From: an uncultured Prevotella sp.
GTDB taxonomy: Bacteria; Bacteroidota; Bacteroidia; Bacteroidales; Bacteroidaceae
Assembly (NCBI GenBank): GCA_900557035.1
Contig: USRA01000005.1
Location: 1-49,166, forward strand
Length of the DNA stretch: 49,166 nt
Direction: 5' to 3'
A program made the translations under genes and the position numbers. Below, piece by piece: positions 6,983 through 15,606 of the stretch. The notes under the pieces were generated by a model. The model searched no databases. It saw only the letters and a program-made list of their open reading frames with translations, and was not told the DNA's origin. Position 1 is the stretch's first letter. The number at the start of each line of letters is the position of its first letter.

Positions 6983-9163
6983 ATGAGAAAAATGATGTCT
7001 TTTGCAGTTTTTGCATTGTTAGCAACCTCGTTGTCGGCGCAAACCGTCGCCAATATGAAGGATCTCAATGCTGAGAAAAAATCGGCTGCTATTAACCTGA
7101 AATTGACAGGAACATTAACAACCACGAGAAATTCGGATTTCCGACAGCTTCGTGACTTGTGCTGGCAATTGAGAACTCTGGACTTGAGCGAAGCTACCTG
7201 TCCTGTTCTTCCAAAGAATGCCTTCCATTCCCGTCATCATCTGCAGAGCATCATCCTGCCAAACCAGTTGCAGGAGATTGGTAGTCAGGCTTTCTTTGCC
7301 TGCGACAATCTGCAGGATGTAGTGATTCCTAAGAGCGTGACGAAAGTGGGAGCTGCAGCCTTTTCTGGTTGTAAGGCATTGAAAAACATCACGATAGACG
7401 GAACGCCGGAGTTAGGAGAGTTTGCCTTTGCCAATCTGGAAGGCGTAAAGGTCATCAAGGTGAATTCCAAGATTCCGCCAAAGGCAGCTTCTACTGCTTT
7501 TTCGGGCATGAATATGCGAGACGTGAAACTGGTGATGCCAAGAGGTAGCGAAAAACTCTATCGCAAGGCACCGGGATGGAACCACTTCTTCGGTGAGGTG
7601 AAGCAGGCGAGAGAAGTCTGCAATCCTGAGGCTTGTCTGATTCCTACTCCGATGGACCTGAAAGTAAATGCCAAGGCGGCACCTTTGCAGGTGGCAGGAA
7701 ACTGGAAGATCGTAGCTGCCGATGGTCTTGCCAATGAGCAGGAACATGCCGAGAGAATCCTGAAGGAGCGAGTAGAGCTGCAGCATAAGGATTTGAAAAA
7801 GGGCGGACAGCTCACTATGACGCTTGCCCTGGATGAGACGCTGGCAGACAATGAGGCTTATACCCTGGATGTGCAGCAGAAGGGAGTAGTAATCAAGGGT
7901 AAGACAGCTGCTGGTGTCTTCTATGGATTGATGACTTTCGACCAGTTGCTCCGCGGCGATGCCGCTAAGGTAGGTTGTGATGCCATCCCGCAGCTGACAT
8001 TGAAAGACCAGCCTCGCACCCATGTGAGAGAGTTGATGGTGGATCCTTGCCGTATCTTCGTTCCATACGAGGATCTGAAGGCTTTTGTTCCGGAGATGGC
8101 CCGCTATAAGCTGAATATGCTTCATCTCCATCTCGTAGATGACCAGGCTTGGACCATCGAAATCAAGAAATATCCTAGACTCACTGCCGAGGCGAGCAGT
8201 CGATGGGGAATGGACGATATGCTGATGCCTATCAAGGGCTATTATACCCAGGAGCAGATGCGCGACTTCGTGGCATATTGTGCCAAGTATCATATCCAGG
8301 TGGTTCCTGAGATTGAGATGCCGGGTCACGAGGTAGCTGCCATCAGTGTTTATCCGGAGTTGACCTGTCAGGGTGTTCAGAAACCTATCCGTACCACCTG
8401 CGGTGTATCGGATGAGTTGCTTTGTCCAGGTAATGACTTCACTTACGAGTTCCTGGGTAATGTATTCAAGGAGTTGGCAGATATCTTTCCTTCTGAATAC
8501 ATCCATCTGGGTGGTGATGAGGCAGGAAATCCTGCGCTCGACTGCTGGACCTACTGTCCTAAGTGCCAGGCTTTGAAGAAGAAGCTGGGTATTACCACAA
8601 CCGACCGTTCTGAGAACTGGAAGTTGCAGGGGTATCTCTTTGACAAGGTGATAGAACTGCTTCGTACCCAGTATCACAAGACTCCAATGTTCTGGTATGA
8701 GACCGATTTCAAGAAGATACAGCCTGGTTGTGTTACCTTTGCCTGGCGTGCCGGTTTGACAAAGGAAGCATTGGTAGCGGCTGTTGAGAACAATGCCCGT
8801 ATCCTGCTTTGTCCTGGAGAGCATTGCTATTTTGATTATCCGATGGCAAAGGGCGATATGCCTGAGGTAAACTGGGGTATGCCTGTTACATCTCTGAAGG
8901 CAGCCTATAGCCTGGATCCTGCCTGGGGTATGGGCGAGGAGTTTGAGAAGAACAATCTCTTCGGTGTAGCCGGAACCCTTTGGAGCGAGTGTATCAATTC
9001 GCCTGAACGTATCTACTATCAGGCTTATCCTCGTTCGCTGGCTTTGGCTGAGGCAGGCTGGAGTTTCCAGAAGAACCGTTCATGGGAGGGATTCCTGACC
9101 CGATTGAAGCCAACCGTGAAGGATATGATGAGAAGAGGCATCACCTTCTCTATGGAATATTAA
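6983..9163 (+). CDS. GH20 beta-N-acetylhexosaminidase with N-terminal leucine-rich repeats
   Basis: 726 residues. A signal peptide (about 1-20, ending SLSAQ) sends it to the envelope. Residues 45-185 are BspA-type leucine-rich repeats (LQEIGSQAFFACDNLQDVVIP pattern). Residues 220-340 look like the GH20 companion domain, and 343 onward is the GH20 barrel with the catalytic pair Asp512-Glu513 in HLGGDEAGNP. It should release terminal GlcNAc or GalNAc from host or dietary glycans by substrate-assisted catalysis. The strand usually ending HLTDDQGW reads HLVDDQAW here. The LRR-GH20 combination is unusual; the repeats may bind a surface or a glycoprotein. A terminator follows at 9181-9217. Confidence 0.93.
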   Translation: MRKMMSFAVFALLATSLSAQTVANMKDLNAEKKSAAINLKLTGTLTTTRNSDFRQLRDLCWQLRTLDLSEATCPVLPKNAFHSRHHLQSIILPNQLQEIGSQAFFACDNLQDVVIPKSVTKVGAAAFSGCKALKNITIDGTPELGEFAFANLEGVKVIKVNSKIPPKAASTAFSGMNMRDVKLVMPRGSEKLYRKAPGWNHFFGEVKQAREVCNPEACLIPTPMDLKVNAKAAPLQVAGNWKIVAADGLANEQEHAERILKERVELQHKDLKKGGQLTMTLALDETLADNEAYTLDVQQKGVVIKGKTAAGVFYGLMTFDQLLRGDAAKVGCDAIPQLTLKDQPRTHVRELMVDPCRIFVPYEDLKAFVPEMARYKLNMLHLHLVDDQAWTIEIKKYPRLTAEASSRWGMDDMLMPIKGYYTQEQMRDFVAYCAKYHIQVVPEIEMPGHEVAAISVYPELTCQGVQKPIRTTCGVSDELLCPGNDFTYEFLGNVFKELADIFPSEYIHLGGDEAGNPALDCWTYCPKCQALKKKLGITTTDRSENWKLQGYLFDKVIELLRTQYHKTPMFWYETDFKKIQPGCVTFAWRAGLTKEALVAAVENNARILLCPGEHCYFDYPMAKGDMPEVNWGMPVTSLKAAYSLDPAWGMGEEFEKNNLFGVAGTLWSECINSPERIYYQAYPRSLALAEAGWSFQKNRSWEGFLTRLKPTVKDMMRRGITFSMEY

Positions 9164-9180
9164 TGAAGAACTAGAAAGCA

Positions 9181-9217
9181 AGAAGGGCAAGCTCCAAAAA
9201 TGGATCTTGCCCTTTCT
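9181..9217 (+). terminator. Intrinsic terminator after GH20 gene
   Basis: AAGGGCAAG and CTTGCCCTT form the base of a long hairpin (arms about 9182-9196 and 9201-9216) with a short A-rich loop, 20 nt after the stop codon and followed by a pyrimidine-rich stretch. Confidence 0.8.
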
Positions 9218-9263
9218 CATATTTAAATCTCTCTCACTGTAAATATAATAGAGATTTCTATTT

Positions 9264-9404
9264 TTACTTGCTCAAACTAACAGAGTGGCTCATATTAGTC
9301 ATTTCCGGGATTGAGTTGATTACGTCTCTCAAGAACATACCCATGCAAAGTACCATACCTGAAAACATAACTGCGGCTACTGCCATTGTAAAAATAGTCA
9401 TCAT
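9264..9404 (-). CDS. Small hydrophobic protein, 46 aa
   Basis: A short open frame in an otherwise empty 560-bp gap. The product begins MMTIFTMAVAAVMFSG and is one hydrophobic segment (about residues 3-25), followed by a polar tail of about 20 residues ending SVSLSK. This looks like a single-pass membrane microprotein. It has an A-rich ribosome-binding region (AAAGATT before the double ATG) and a -7-like TAACTTTG on the minus strand at 9457-9464. No family was recognised. The tidy signal-anchor layout and promoter-like upstream sequence favour a real gene, but conservation has not been tested. Confidence 0.55.
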   Translation of the reverse strand: MMTIFTMAVAAVMFSGMVLCMGMFLRDVINSIPEMTNMSHSVSLSK

Positions 9405-9456
9405 AATCTTTAAATCTTTTTTAATTTTTGTTACTGTTATTCCTTAAATACGAGTG

Positions 9457-9464
9457 CAAAGTTA
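9457..9464 (-). promoter_or_regulatory. -7-like element upstream of the 46-aa gene
   Basis: TAACTTTG on the minus strand, 53 nt upstream of the ATG. A TTTG at 9477-9480 is only 12 nt away, too close for the usual 19-20 nt spacing, so the promoter is tentative. From 9481 to 9673 nothing else recognisable was seen. Confidence 0.4.
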
Positions 9465-9673
9465 ACACTTTTTTATCAAATAACGGCATTTTATGCTAAG
9501 AAATATAAATGCAATAAGTGTTTTTTGACCTGTATCAACTACTTCAAATATGTGATGAAAATGACATTTTTATAGTATATTCCCCGTATTGCTGTCATGC
9601 TTGTATGCCGTATCAGCAATATAGCTTTTTTTGTACAGGGATGTGCTGTTTTACCTATTAAATAGAAAGAAAA

Positions 9674-9711
9674 AGTCCAGTAAGTATGAATGGACTTACT
9701 GGACTCTTTTT
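9674..9711. terminator. Intrinsic terminator of rho
   Basis: A perfect 12-bp stem, AGTCCAGTAAGT (9674-9685) with ACTTACTGGACT (9694-9705), and an 8-nt loop. It has T-rich tails on both sides and lies just beyond the rho stop codon. Confidence 0.9.
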
Positions 9712-9727
9712 TGTGTGATATTTATCG

Positions 9728-11797
9728 TTATGAGTTCATGGAAATGAGGAACTCTTCGTTGTTGCGGGTATGCTGCATACTCTTGTGGATGGTGTTCATC
9801 GCCTCGATAGGGTTCATATCTGAAATGAACTTGCGGAGAATCCACATACGGTCGAGGGTTGTCTTATCCTGTAAGAGATCGTCGCGACGGGTAGAAGAAG
9901 CCACAAGGTTGACTGCAGGGAAGATACGCTTATTGCTGAGTGAGCGGTCGAGCTGCAACTCCATGTTACCTGTACCCTTGAACTCCTCGAAGATAACCTC
10001 ATCCATCTTACTACCTGTATCAATGAGGGCAGTAGCGATGATGGTGAGCGAACCGCCGCCCTCGATATTACGGGCTGCACCGAAGAAACGCTTAGGCTTC
10101 TGCAATGCGTTGGCATCCACACCACCCGTCAACACCTTACCAGATGCAGGGGCTACTGTATTATAGGCACGTGCCAGACGTGTGATAGAGTCGAGGAAGA
10201 TGACAACATCATGACCGCACTCAACCATACGCTTTGCCTTCTCCAGAACGATGCCGGCAATCTTCACGTGGCGCTCGGCTGGCTCGTCGAAGGTAGATGC
10301 GATAACCTCGGCATTCACGGTGCGAGCCATATCGGTAACCTCCTCAGGACGCTCGTCGATGAGCAGCATCATCAGGTATGCCTCTGGATGGTTGGCTGCG
10401 ATGGCATTGGCGATATCCTTCATCAGGATGGTCTTACCGGTCTTAGGCTGAGCCACGATGAGTGCACGCTGTCCCTTACCGATAGGTGAGAAGAGATCTA
10501 CTACGCGGGTACTCAGGTTGGTGGTACGGCGGTCGCCGCAGAGCTCGAACTTTTCGTTAGGGAAGAGTGGGGTGAGATGCTCGAATGGAACACGGTCTCT
10601 TATATCCGATGGGTCACGACCATTGATCTTGTCAATGCTGGTGAGTGGGAAGTACTTTTCGCCTTCATGTGGTGGACGAACGTGGCACTGGATGACATCA
10701 CCTGTCTTCAATCCGTAGCGCTTCACGAAATTGGTAGCTACGTAGATATCATCTGGAGATGAGAGATAGTTGAAATCGCTGCTGCGAAGGAAACCATATC
10801 CATCAGAGAGTACTTCGAGTACACCATTGGCAGAGATGATGTCAGTAAAATCATATTCTGGTTCCTGACTTACCTCCTTAGGGGCTTGTGCTGGAGCTGC
10901 TGTTGCTGCCGGAGTCATCGGACGGTCGAAGATATCGTATGTAGGCATGGCAGCCTGATCCTCGATAGGTAAATCTACCACGGTGATGAAATCGGTGCCA
11001 TCGCCTGGGTCGCCTGCCCAGACACCATCTGGTGTAGTCTCGGCTACAGCTGGCTCTGGAGTATGTTTTGGAGTATTGCTTTCTTTTGGTTCTGCAGGAG
11101 TATTGTTCTCGTTGTGAGCATTCATCTTAGCCTGAAGTATGGCAATCAACTCACTGTTGTCATTGCCTGAACCGTTGGCAGTAAACTGCGCCTCTGGAAT
11201 CTCTGCCTCCTGGTTGTCAGATACGGGAGCTTCTTCTGTTGGCTGCTCTTTGTTTGCCAGAGCTGTAGCCATAGCTTCTTCCTCAGAAACAGTAGCCTGT
11301 TCTGTTGGATTTTCTGCCAGATCTGCATCTTCAGTAGGTTGCTCAGCAGTGTTTTCTGCATTCTTCATTGCTTCCTGCTGCATTTTGATGGCAGCCGCCT
11401 TGGCAGCCGCAATGGCTTCCAGTTCTGCCTTACTCTTGCGTCCTCTGTGCTTAGGAAAAGCAGCCAGTGGATCAACGAATGCAGGGGTAGCTTGTGGAGT
11501 CTCTCCTTCAGTGGTTGTATCAGTAGCGGCAGGGCCGTTAACCTGGTTTTTCATAACATCGAAGTTTTCGCCCTCGATTCCATGAACAGAATATACTCGA
11601 TCTTCTTTCTTGCTGGCGATGCGTGTGCGTTTACGCTTCTGCGCAGCACCATCTGCTGATGCCTCTGCCAAAGCATCAAGAATCGTATAGATAATCGTTT
11701 CCTTATTGTCGCCAGATTTAATCTTGACGCCAATTTCTTTTGCAAGGTCCTTCAGTTGAACGACACTTTTTGCTGATAATTCGTCTTTGCTATACAT
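9728..11797 (-). CDS. rho: Transcription termination factor Rho with long disordered insert
   Basis: 689 residues against about 420 in E. coli. Rho is the hexameric RNA helicase that ends untranslated transcripts. Residues 4-47 are the Rho N-terminal helical domain. Residues 50-315 are a low-complexity, Ala/Glu/Pro/Thr/Asn-rich insert with a basic patch ([12 protein letters not shown]). Then come the cold-shock-like RNA-binding fold (about 316-395, DGYGFLRS) and the RecA-type ATPase with Walker A PKTGKT at 451-456 and [12 protein letters not shown]. The start ATG at 11795-11797 ([10 protein letters not shown]) was chosen; upstream codons translate promoter sequence. Published work on Bacteroides thetaiotaomicron Rho reports that its large disordered region drives condensate formation needed for gut fitness; this protein has the matching layout. 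The promoter is at 11885-11916. Confidence 0.97.
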   Translation of the reverse strand: MYSKDELSAKSVVQLKDLAKEIGVKIKSGDNKETIIYTILDALAEASADGAAQKRKRTRIASKKEDRVYSVHGIEGENFDVMKNQVNGPAATDTTTEGETPQATPAFVDPLAAFPKHRGRKSKAELEAIAAAKAAAIKMQQEAMKNAENTAEQPTEDADLAENPTEQATVSEEEAMATALANKEQPTEEAPVSDNQEAEIPEAQFTANGSGNDNSELIAILQAKMNAHNENNTPAEPKESNTPKHTPEPAVAETTPDGVWAGDPGDGTDFITVVDLPIEDQAAMPTYDIFDRPMTPAATAAPAQAPKEVSQEPEYDFTDIISANGVLEVLSDGYGFLRSSDFNYLSSPDDIYVATNFVKRYGLKTGDVIQCHVRPPHEGEKYFPLTSIDKINGRDPSDIRDRVPFEHLTPLFPNEKFELCGDRRTTNLSTRVVDLFSPIGKGQRALIVAQPKTGKTILMKDIANAIAANHPEAYLMMLLIDERPEEVTDMARTVNAEVIASTFDEPAERHVKIAGIVLEKAKRMVECGHDVVIFLDSITRLARAYNTVAPASGKVLTGGVDANALQKPKRFFGAARNIEGGGSLTIIATALIDTGSKMDEVIFEEFKGTGNMELQLDRSLSNKRIFPAVNLVASSTRRDDLLQDKTTLDRMWILRKFISDMNPIEAMNTIHKSMQHTRNNEEFLISMNS

Positions 11798-11884
11798 TAT
11801 TATATATTGTATATTATATGATTTTTCTATGAAATGTAGCGTTTCTACAATGGAAACACTATATGTATTTGAACTTTTCGAGTG

Positions 11885-11916
11885 CAAAGATAAGCAAAAA
11901 ATTTGTTTCTGCCAAA
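11885..11916 (-). promoter_or_regulatory. Promoter of rho
   Basis: On the minus strand: TTTG (11913-11916), a 20-nt spacer, TATCTTTG (11885-11892). It leaves a leader of about 80 nt before the rho ATG. It overlaps the divergent ABC-F promoter. Confidence 0.85.
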
Positions 11917-11933
11917 TTTTTTCTGTAACTTTG
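11902..11933 (+). promoter_or_regulatory. Promoter of the ABC-F gene
   Basis: TTTG (11902-11905), a 20-nt spacer, TAACTTTG (11926-11933). The expected start of transcription is only about 10 nt before the ATG at 11950, so the mRNA has a very short leader. Confidence 0.85.
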
Positions 11934-11949
11934 CACAAAAATAACGAAA

Positions 11950-13782
11950 ATGGCAAGTCAAATACCGTATTTAGACGTTCAAAACCTCACCAAACGCTTT
12001 GGAGCAGAGGTTCTTTTTGATAAAATATCCTTCTCTATAGCAGAAGGACAGAAAGTGGGACTCGTGGCACGCAATGGCACGGGTAAATCTACATTGATGT
12101 CGGTGCTCATGGATAAGGAGGGGCATGAGAGTGGTGATATCATCTATCGACGCGACTTGAAAGTGGGCTATCTGGAACAATCTCCTAAGTTTGATCCGGA
12201 GGAAAGCGTGCTGGAAGCTTGCTTCAATCATGAGGATGATCCGGAAAAGGTGCTCAAGGCAAAGCAGATCCTCACACAGTTGCATATCACCAATATGGAC
12301 CAGCCGATGGGACAGCTGAGTGGAGGACAGCAGAAGCGTGTGGCACTCGCCAATGTGCTGATAGATGAGCCTGACTTCCTGATGCTCGATGAGCCTACCA
12401 ATCACCTCGACCTGGAGATGATAGAGTGGCTGGAGGGTTATCTGAATCGAGGTAACAAAACCATCTTCATGGTTACGCACGACCGTTTCTTCCTTGATAA
12501 GGTATGTAATACCATCCTGGAGCTCGATGACAAGACCATCTACACCTATCGTGGAAACTATGCTTACTATCTGGAAAAGCGCCAGGAGCGTATGGATAAT
12601 CTGCGTGCAGAAATCCAGCATTCCAAGAATCTCTATCGCAGAGAGCTGGACTGGATGCGTCGTCAGCCTCAGGCTCGAGGTCATAAGGCGAAATATCGTG
12701 AGGATGCTTTCTATGAGTTGGAGAAGGTAGCCAAGCAGCGCATCGAAGACCGTCAGGTAAGATTGAAGGCTTCTACCGTATATATTGGTTCGAAAATCTT
12801 CGAATGCCAGTATGTGAGCAAGGCTTTCGATGACAGAGGAAAGAAGAAGATGATTCTCGATAACTTCTACTACAACTTTGCCCGATTTGAGAAGATGGGT
12901 ATCGTAGGTAATAATGGTACGGGAAAATCTACTTTCATCAAAATGCTCCTGGGCGAGGTGCAGCCGGATAGCGGTAAGTTTGATATTGGAGAGACTGTGC
13001 GCTTCGGGTATTTCTCGCAGGAGGGACTCAAGTTCAGGGAAGACCAGAAGGTGATAGATGTCATCACGGAGATTGCCGACTATATCGATCTGGGCAACGG
13101 CAAGCACATGACGGCTTCGCAGTTCCTGCAGTTCTTCCTCTTTACTCCTGAGGAACAGCACAACTATGTGTATAAGTTGAGTGGTGGCGAGAAGCGCAAG
13201 CTCTATCTCTGTACGGTGCTGATGAGAAATCCCAACTTCCTGGTACTCGATGAGCCAACCAATGACCTCGATATCCAGACCTTGCAGGTGTTGGAAGAGT
13301 ATTTGCAGGATTTCGCAGGTTGCGTGATCGTAGTGAGTCACGACCGTTACTTTATGGACAAGGTGGTAGATCATCTCCTGGTATTCAAGGGCGAAGGCGA
13401 AATTCAGGATTTCCCTGGCAACTATACCCAGTATAGAGACTGGAGCTGGTTGCAGGAGAAGGATGAAGCTGAAAAAGCTGCTGTTACGGCTAAAAACGCA
13501 GGCAATAACAATACGGTTGCCAACGATGGTGCCGGCACTGCCAAGCGTGATGCCAACTTTGAAAACAAGCGTAAGATGAGCTATAAGGAGAAGCGTGAAT
13601 ATGAACAGCTGACCCAGGAAATAGAGAAACTTACCGACGAGCAGAAAAAGTTGGAAGAAGCCCTTTGTAGCGGTACCCTGTCGGTAGAGGAATTGACCGA
13701 AAAGAGCAAGCGTCTGCCGGAAATCAAGGATGAACTTGACGAGAAGGAAATGAGGTGGCTGGAACTGTCAGAGATGCTCTAG
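11950..13782 (+). CDS. ABC-F family ATPase (Uup-like)
   Basis: 610 residues with two ABC domains and no membrane segment, so it is a ribosome-associated ABC-F protein rather than a transporter. Walker A 1 is ARNGTGKST (40-48), signature 1 LSGGQ (123-127), Walker B LMLDEPT (144-149). The second domain has [10 protein letters not shown] and LSGGEKRK. Between the domains is the charged interdomain linker ([20 protein letters not shown]). The C-terminus carries a Uup-like coiled coil ([24 protein letters not shown]). Such proteins act on stalled or joining ribosomes; some give antibiotic protection, but nothing here indicates that. It is transcribed away from rho. Confidence 0.93.
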   Translation: MASQIPYLDVQNLTKRFGAEVLFDKISFSIAEGQKVGLVARNGTGKSTLMSVLMDKEGHESGDIIYRRDLKVGYLEQSPKFDPEESVLEACFNHEDDPEKVLKAKQILTQLHITNMDQPMGQLSGGQQKRVALANVLIDEPDFLMLDEPTNHLDLEMIEWLEGYLNRGNKTIFMVTHDRFFLDKVCNTILELDDKTIYTYRGNYAYYLEKRQERMDNLRAEIQHSKNLYRRELDWMRRQPQARGHKAKYREDAFYELEKVAKQRIEDRQVRLKASTVYIGSKIFECQYVSKAFDDRGKKKMILDNFYYNFARFEKMGIVGNNGTGKSTFIKMLLGEVQPDSGKFDIGETVRFGYFSQEGLKFREDQKVIDVITEIADYIDLGNGKHMTASQFLQFFLFTPEEQHNYVYKLSGGEKRKLYLCTVLMRNPNFLVLDEPTNDLDIQTLQVLEEYLQDFAGCVIVVSHDRYFMDKVVDHLLVFKGEGEIQDFPGNYTQYRDWSWLQEKDEAEKAAVTAKNAGNNNTVANDGAGTAKRDANFENKRKMSYKEKREYEQLTQEIEKLTDEQKKLEEALCSGTLSVEELTEKSKRLPEIKDELDEKEMRWLELSEML

Positions 13783-13806
13783 GCATTGAGCTTTGAGCGG
13801 TTGGGT

Positions 13807-13823
13807 ATTGAACTTTATGATTA
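13807..13823. repeat. Dispersed repeat word shared with the truA region
   Basis: The 17-mer ATTGAACTTTATGATTA here also occurs just upstream of the EamA gene (1053-1069). Both are intergenic. A single shared 17-mer is unlikely by chance in a 49-kb window, so it marks a dispersed repeat. Confidence 0.65.
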
Positions 13824-13869
13824 GTTCGTGGGCTGCCTATAATAATAATTATAAAAGAAAATAGAAAGA

Positions 13870-14475
13870 ATGGAAATCAAGAAATCAGAATTTACGATAT
13901 CTGCTCCACGCGTGAGCATGTGTCCAAAAGATAATAAGGCTGAGTATGCTTTTATCGGCCGTAGTAATGTAGGCAAATCGAGCCTGATCAATATGCTTTG
14001 CAATCATAAGGGTTTGGCTAAAACTTCAGCTACGCCGGGTAAGACATTGCTTATCAATCATTTTATCATCAATAATGAATGGTATCTGGTTGACCTTCCT
14101 GGCTATGGCTTCGCCAAGCGTTCGAAGACTGTGCAGAAGCAGTTGGAGCAGATGATCAGCAGTTATATCCTGCAGCGCCCACAGTTGGCGAATGTCTTCG
14201 TTCTGATTGATGTGCGCCATGAGCAACAGAAGATTGACCGTGAGTTCGTGGATTGGTTGGGCGAAAGCAATGTGCCTTTCTGTATTGTCTTTACCAAGGC
14301 TGATAAGTTGGGTCCGGTAAAGGCTCGTATGAATGCCGAGAAGTGGATGCACGCTCTGGAGGACCGTTGGGAGGCACTTCCTCCTTACTTCATCACTAGT
14401 AGCGAGAAGAAGATGGGGCGTGATGAAGTACTCGACTATATCGACGAAATCAATAAATCACTGGCAGGAGAGTAA
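13870..14475 (+). CDS. engB: Ribosome biogenesis GTPase EngB (YihA/YsxC)
   Basis: 201 residues, normal length. EngB is an essential GTPase in large-subunit ribosome assembly. The G-motifs are clear: G1 GRSNVGKSS (30-38), G3 [10 protein letters not shown], and G4 [10 protein letters not shown]. The ATG at 13870 is preceded by an A-rich region with AGAAAG. It follows the ABC-F gene by 87 bp, with a scrap of the CTTTGAAC-type repeat between. Ribosome-related neighbours fit its job. Confidence 0.96.
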   Translation: MEIKKSEFTISAPRVSMCPKDNKAEYAFIGRSNVGKSSLINMLCNHKGLAKTSATPGKTLLINHFIINNEWYLVDLPGYGFAKRSKTVQKQLEQMISSYILQRPQLANVFVLIDVRHEQQKIDREFVDWLGESNVPFCIVFTKADKLGPVKARMNAEKWMHALEDRWEALPPYFITSSEKKMGRDEVLDYIDEINKSLAGE

Positions 14476-14495
14476 AAGCCTGCCATCTGAATCTA

Positions 14496-14531
14496 TTGGG
14501 TCAAGATACACTCTTGGGTCAAGATACACTC
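14496..14531. repeat. 18-bp tandem duplication
   Basis: TTGGGTCAAGATACACTC occurs twice back to back (14496-14513 and 14514-14531) between engB and the oxidoreductase gene. It is the kind of short duplication that slipped-strand replication makes and could vary between strains. Confidence 0.9.
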
Positions 14532-14603
14532 TGCCGGATTCTGGTATATAATCGTGTCCGGATCAACAATATTCAGGTAAAATCAGAATATAAAAGTAAT
14601 AGG

Positions 14604-15587
14604 ATGAAACAGATAAATTGGGGATTTATCGGCTGCGGAGAAGTAACCGAGAAGAAGAGCGGACCTGCCTTCAATGAGGTAGAGGGGTCGCAGGTCGTTG
14701 CGGTGATGAGCCGTAGCGAGAAAAAGGCTCGTGGTTATGCCGAGCGTCATCATATACGGAAATGGTACACCGATGCACAGGAACTCATCGATGATCCAGA
14801 TGTGAATGCAATATATATCGCCACGCCACCATCATCGCATGCCACCTTCGCCATTATGGCAATGCGTGCCGGCAAACCGGTATATATCGAGAAACCATTG
14901 GCGGCAAGCTATAGCGATTGTATTCGTATCAATCGTATCAGCGAGCAGACGGGGGTGCCATGTTTTGTTGCATATTACCGTCGTTATCTTCCTTATTTTC
15001 AAAAAGTAAAGGAGATTATTAAAAGTGGTGTTATTGGTGATGTCATCAATGTACAGGTCCGCTTTTCTGTGCCTCCACGTGATCTGGACACCAAGAGTGG
15101 CAAGGAGATGCCTTGGAGATTGCAGCCGGATATTGCCGGTGGAGGATATTTCTACGACCTGGCTCCTCATCAGATAGACTTGTTGCAGGATCTTTTTGGA
15201 GTTATCACCCGTGCCCATGGTTATCCTGCCAACCGTGCGCATCTTTATGATGCAGAGGATACGGTATCTGCCTGTTTCTTCTTCGAAAGTGGTATTCCGG
15301 CGAGCGGCAGCTGGTGCTTCGTGGGACATGAGAGTGCCAAGGAAGACTGTATCGAGGTGATTGGTGACAAGGGTTCGCTCTCTTTCTCTGTCTTTACCTA
15401 TCAGCCTATCGAGCTGATTACGAGCGAGGGCAGATCGAGCATCACCGTTGCCAATCCACCGTATGTTCAGTTGCCTATCATCAGAAATGTGATAGAGCAT
15501 CTGCAGGGCATTAATACCTGTACCTGCACCAGCGTTTCGGCTACCCCGGTAAACTGGGTGCTTGATCGCGTGCTTTGGAAGAATTAG
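14604..15587 (+). CDS. Gfo/Idh/MocA-family oxidoreductase
   Basis: 327 residues. The N-terminal Rossmann fold binds NAD(P) (WGFIGCGEVTEKKSGPAF), and the family EKP motif is present in VYIEKPLAASYSD, where the Lys is catalytic. The C-terminal half is the usual alpha/beta substrate domain. Members oxidise or reduce sugars and cyclitols such as inositol or glucose derivatives; the substrate cannot be told here. The start ATG at 14604 has AGG just before it; the frame extends upstream through the 18-bp duplication, which was excluded. The DUF4421 gene follows within 20 bp, so they are probably co-transcribed. Confidence 0.9.
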   Translation: MKQINWGFIGCGEVTEKKSGPAFNEVEGSQVVAVMSRSEKKARGYAERHHIRKWYTDAQELIDDPDVNAIYIATPPSSHATFAIMAMRAGKPVYIEKPLAASYSDCIRINRISEQTGVPCFVAYYRRYLPYFQKVKEIIKSGVIGDVINVQVRFSVPPRDLDTKSGKEMPWRLQPDIAGGGYFYDLAPHQIDLLQDLFGVITRAHGYPANRAHLYDAEDTVSACFFFESGIPASGSWCFVGHESAKEDCIEVIGDKGSLSFSVFTYQPIELITSEGRSSITVANPPYVQLPIIRNVIEHLQGINTCTCTSVSATPVNWVLDRVLWKN

Positions 15588-15606
15588 AAAGAAAAACCTA
15601 AATGTG

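Noticed and set aside
7412..8824. 470-residue open frame antisense to the GH20 gene
   Set aside because: It is a codon-bias shadow: the GH20 frame carries a signal peptide and catalytic motifs; the antisense product resembles nothing and is low in normal protein features.
11971..13374. 467-residue open frame antisense to the ABC-F gene
   Set aside because: Shadow; all ABC motifs are on the plus strand.
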